Assembly: GCF_035712445.1 (NCBI RefSeq)
Contig: NZ_DASTAT010000023.1
Span: 1 to 37,626 of the forward strand
DNA from: Oligoflexus sp.
GTDB taxonomy: Bacteria > Bdellovibrionota_B > Oligoflexia > Oligoflexales > Oligoflexaceae
Direction: 5' to 3'
DNA: 37,626 nt
The position numbers were made by a program, and so were the translations under genes. A model generated the notes under the pieces. The model had not been told where the DNA came from, searched no databases, and worked only from the letters and a program-made list of their open reading frames with translations. Positions 34,921 through 37,626 of this stretch are shown here, one piece after another; positions within the stretch are counted from its first letter, which is position 1; each line of letters begins with the position of its first letter.

Positions 34921-37068
34921 TTACTTTTCATCGGGAAAAAATTTGGTTCCGGCATCGACATGCTTTTTGAGCAAGGCCGGTGGGGCGAAGCGGGCTCCAT
35001 AGCGTTCTTCCAGGCCCTTCAGCGTGTTATACACATTCTCGGCACCCAGATGATCGACGTAACGCAGCGGTCCACCCAGGAAAGGCGGAAAGCCGAGGCC
35101 GAAGACGGCGCCTATGTCGCCATCATAAGCGGACAAAAGAATGCCCTCCTCAAGACAGCGAATCGTTTCATTGATGAAGACATAAACGCAGCGGTCCGCG
35201 ATATCCTCGGCCGGGATAAACTTATATATGCGTTTTTCGCCCATCATTTCATAGACGGATTCATCCGGCTTGCCTTTCTTGCCACCTTCATAGGTGAAGA
35301 AACCCTTGCCGTTCTTCCGTCCGAGGCGACCGGACTGCTGGATGGCATCCAGGCCTGCCGGTGTTTTGATGCGGTTGCCATAGGCTTCGGTCATGGATTC
35401 CAGAACATGGATGCCGACGTCGATGCCCACTTCGTCCATCAGAGTGATAGGTCCGACGGGGAAACCGAAGTCCGTGAGCGCGTCGTCGATCTCTTCGATG
35501 TTCGCACCCTCTTCCAGAATCAAGGCCGCTTCCGCCATGAAGAAAGCCAAGGCCCGGGTCGTATAGAAACCGGGGCTGTCTTTCACAACGATGATCTGCT
35601 TGCCCATGCGCTGGCCAAGGCGGAAGGCGCGATCCACAGCCCATTCAGCGGTCTTATCGGTGATGATGATTTCGAGGAGTGGCATCTTTTCCACAGGCGA
35701 GAAGAAGTGCATGCCGAGAACGCGCTCGGGGTATTTCGCCTTCGCTGCGATTTTGCCGATCGGCAGCGCCGATGTATTGGAGGCAAAGACCTGATCGTCG
35801 CCTGAGCGGGATTCGACCTGGGCGAGGATTTCCTGCTTCAGTCCCAGATCTTCGAATACGGCTTCGATCACGACATCGGTGGAACCGAAACCCTGGATGC
35901 TAAGACCCGGTGAAATGTGAGCCATCTTCTGGGCAAGTTCGAAGTTTTTGATACGGCCGCGTTTAGCCTTCTTGGCAAAGAACTTATACGCATTGGCCAG
36001 GGCGCGTTTGGTGGAATCCTTGTTCGGATCCGAAAGCAGAACGCGCACGCCTTTGTCGGCAAGCACCGTGGCAATGCCCGCGCCCATAAAGCCCGAGCCC
36101 ACGACACCCACCTGCTCAGGAACTTTGTCCCCGAACCTGGCCTTGCCGGCTTCCGCGTAAGCATTGCGCTTGGCGGCTGTCGTCGCATGGAAGAGGTGAA
36201 CGAGCGACTTGCTTTCCCGGGTATGCGCCAGCTCCGAGAAGAGTCTGGCTTCCAGCTCCAGGCCTTTTTCCAGTTTTTTCTCGAAACCGTCAAAGACCGC
36301 ATCCAGAGCTTTAAAAGGCGCAGGATAGAAGCCCTTGGTATTTTTCTCGACCATCTCGCGCGCTTTTTTCTCGACGAAGGCACGGCCGATCGGAGTGTGC
36401 TCGGCAGCCCAGCGCGGCAGATCCTTGCTCAGGCTCTTCGCATTCAGGGCCATCAGTTTTTTGTCTTTGCTCTTCGTCGCATACTGAAGGGCGACCCGCT
36501 CCAGCTGCGTGGGATGCACAAGGGCATCCGCCAGACCCAGCTTCACGGCTTTTTTACCGCTGACCCGCTTGCCGGTCAGGATCATATCCAAAGCATCCTG
36601 GATCCCGATCAAACGAGGCAGACGCTGGGTTCCGCCGCCGCCGGGAATCATACCGAGCTGAATTTCCGGAAGGGCGAGGGTGGATGTTTCGGTCACGATA
36701 CGCCACTGACAGGCGAGCGTGAGTTCCAGTCCACCGCCCAGGCATTGACCATCAATCGCGGCCACGGTCGGGAAGGGGAGTTTTTCGAGCTTATTCAGAA
36801 TGCCCTGCATCTTCAGAGCGCCGTCCCGGGTTTCCTCGGGCGTATCAAACTGCGAGATATCATTGATGTCCGCACCCAGCGCGAAATCTTTCTTCGCACC
36901 GATGATGATGAGGCCCTGAACCTCTTTATTTTCCGCAAGCTCATCGACGATATCGTTCAGCTCACGCAGCAAGGGTTCACCAAGAACCGTGACCGGTTTG
37001 TCAGGCGAACCCATGCGCAGGATACGGATATGATCACTCGTGCTTTCGACCTTGAAATACTGTGTCAT
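34921..37068 (-). CDS. fadJ: Multifunctional fatty-acid oxidation enzyme: enoyl-CoA hydratase / 3-hydroxyacyl-CoA dehydrogenase
   Basis: The 715-residue alpha subunit performs two steps of beta-oxidation. The N-terminal crotonase domain has FALGADINDI and the catalytic glutamates E115 (GGGLELTLAC) and E135 (LALPEIQLGM). The central Rossmann fold is VGVVGSGFMGAGIATVLADKGV, followed by SNTSALPIGKIA and the catalytic MHFFSPVEKMPLLEII. The C-terminal dehydrogenase repeat includes LMDEVGIDVG and FLGGPLRYVDHLG. The adjacent thiolase is of the FadI/HADHB kind, so fadJ fits better than fadB. It starts 13 bases after the thiolase stop. Confidence 0.95.
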   Translation of the reverse strand: MTQYFKVESTSDHIRILRMGSPDKPVTVLGEPLLRELNDIVDELAENKEVQGLIIIGAKKDFALGADINDISQFDTPEETRDGALKMQGILNKLEKLPFPTVAAIDGQCLGGGLELTLACQWRIVTETSTLALPEIQLGMIPGGGGTQRLPRLIGIQDALDMILTGKRVSGKKAVKLGLADALVHPTQLERVALQYATKSKDKKLMALNAKSLSKDLPRWAAEHTPIGRAFVEKKAREMVEKNTKGFYPAPFKALDAVFDGFEKKLEKGLELEARLFSELAHTRESKSLVHLFHATTAAKRNAYAEAGKARFGDKVPEQVGVVGSGFMGAGIATVLADKGVRVLLSDPNKDSTKRALANAYKFFAKKAKRGRIKNFELAQKMAHISPGLSIQGFGSTDVVIEAVFEDLGLKQEILAQVESRSGDDQVFASNTSALPIGKIAAKAKYPERVLGMHFFSPVEKMPLLEIIITDKTAEWAVDRAFRLGQRMGKQIIVVKDSPGFYTTRALAFFMAEAALILEEGANIEEIDDALTDFGFPVGPITLMDEVGIDVGIHVLESMTEAYGNRIKTPAGLDAIQQSGRLGRKNGKGFFTYEGGKKGKPDESVYEMMGEKRIYKFIPAEDIADRCVYVFINETIRCLEEGILLSAYDGDIGAVFGLGFPPFLGGPLRYVDHLGAENVYNTLKGLEERYGARFAPPALLKKHVDAGTKFFPDEK

Positions 37069-37081
37069 AGCGAGCTTCCTC

Positions 37082-37626
37082 TCAGGCGTAACGTTCGATT
37101 AACATGGCACCAGACATGCCGCCAGCCGCACAAATCGCAATCAGTCCAAGATTTTTATTGCGGCGAATCAGTTCGTTGGAAAGTGTGGTCACAAGGCGGG
37201 CCCCGGTGGCTCCAAAGGGGTGACCGATGGCAATCGCGCCGCCATTGACGTTGAGCTTCTCTTCAGGAATCGAGCCGAAGGCCTTGCTGTCGCCGAAGTA
37301 ACGCTCACAGAAGTCCTTGGATTCCATCGAACGCAGGCAGCTCAGAACTTGAGCGGCGAAAGCTTCGTGAATTTCGAAAAGATCTATATCCGCAAGGCTC
37401 AATCCATTCCGCTTCAAAATATAGGGAATGGCCACAGCCGGACCAATCAAAAGCTGCTCGGTCGGATCCACGCCGACGAAGAAATAATCCCGGATGCGCG
37501 ACTTGGGTTTCAGACCAAGTGACTTCGCCACCTGCTCATCGGTGATCAGGGCCACAGCCGCGCCGTCCGTCAGGGCCGAGGAGTTGCCGGCCGTGAGGGA
37601 TCCGTAGTTTTTATCGAAGGCTGGCT
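37082..37626 (-). CDS. fadI: Acetyl-CoA C-acyltransferase (thiolase), 5' part outside window
   Basis: The last 180 codons of a thiolase are visible and the frame is open at the window edge. Motifs are FDKNYGSLTAGNSSALTDGAAV, the catalytic His segment FEIHEAFAAQVL, NVNGGAIAIGHPFGATGARLV and the active-site Cys in ICAAGGMSGAML. The length of the GxC loop and the ICAAGGMSGAMLIERY ending suit the long-chain FadI/trifunctional-beta type. It cleaves 3-ketoacyl-CoA to acetyl-CoA and pairs with the fadJ gene 13 bases downstream. The N-terminal active-site Cys lies outside the window. Confidence 0.93.
   Translation of the reverse strand, partial: PAFDKNYGSLTAGNSSALTDGAAVALITDEQVAKSLGLKPKSRIRDYFFVGVDPTEQLLIGPAVAIPYILKRNGLSLADIDLFEIHEAFAAQVLSCLRSMESKDFCERYFGDSKAFGSIPEEKLNVNGGAIAIGHPFGATGARLVTTLSNELIRRNKNLGLIAICAAGGMSGAMLIERYA

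Overview
This is a chromosomal window of about 57-60% GC from a Gram-negative bacterium. It has a TonB-dependent outer-membrane receptor, an ExbB/ExbD-type inner-membrane complex and several exported proteins. The AgmX/PglI C-terminal domain, the FHA-GAF-HD-GYP protein, the B. subtilis-type purF and the PurS/PurQ/small PurL trio suggest a deltaproteobacterium-like lineage such as Bdellovibrionota/Oligoflexia. That placement is inference; no rRNA or tRNA gene is visible. Most of the window is compact housekeeping sequence. The accessory-looking part is about 7.5-11.9 kb.

Layout. 1-7.5 kb (+): the 3' part of sdhA, then sdhB, purS, purQ, purL, purF and a small DUF5522 gene, tightly packed; an intrinsic-terminator-like hairpin lies between purQ and purL. 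7.5-11.9 kb: an orphan AbiEi-like regulator with a palindrome filling its promoter spacer; a DCC-DUF2071 fusion gene (-) broken by an in-frame TGA; an AT-rich divergent promoter region with repeated TGTCATAA elements; a one-component wHTH-HATPase-STAS-like regulator (+); and an FAD-oxidase pseudogene with two deletion scars. A parS-like ParB site follows at 11909-11924. 12.0-26.6 kb (all -): in order of transcription, FHA-GAF-HD-GYP; a TolQ/ExbB-ExbD-ExbD-AgmX-like operon; RNase J; NUDIX; NAD isocitrate dehydrogenase; PP2C phosphatase; M23 endopeptidase; secA; a tail-anchored protein; RNase PH. 26.7-28.0 kb (+): a secreted hypothetical protein and a PAP2 phosphatase. 28.0-34.5 kb: a TonB-dependent receptor (-) opposite a (+) cluster of a CheA-like membrane histidine kinase and two periplasmic binding-protein-like genes. 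34.5-37.6 kb (-): a small membrane protein, a fadJ-like multifunctional beta-oxidation gene and a partial fadI-like thiolase.

How the genes work together. sdhAB feeds the TCA cycle and respiratory chain and runs by a 4-nt overlap into de novo purine genes (PurF makes phosphoribosylamine; PurS-PurQ-PurL make FGAM). The thiolase and FadJ-like protein form a beta-oxidation pair. The ExbB/ExbD/AgmX cluster looks like a cell-envelope energy-transducing or motility-type machine, but both ExbD-like proteins lack the usual transmembrane Asp. The kinase plus two binding proteins, with no permease or ATPase gene beside them, looks more like a sensing module than a transporter. The best leads for something undescribed are the 9.4-10.7 kb repeat-plus-regulator module, the atypical ExbD/AgmX operon, the orphan AbiEi-like gene and the kinase/binding-protein cluster.
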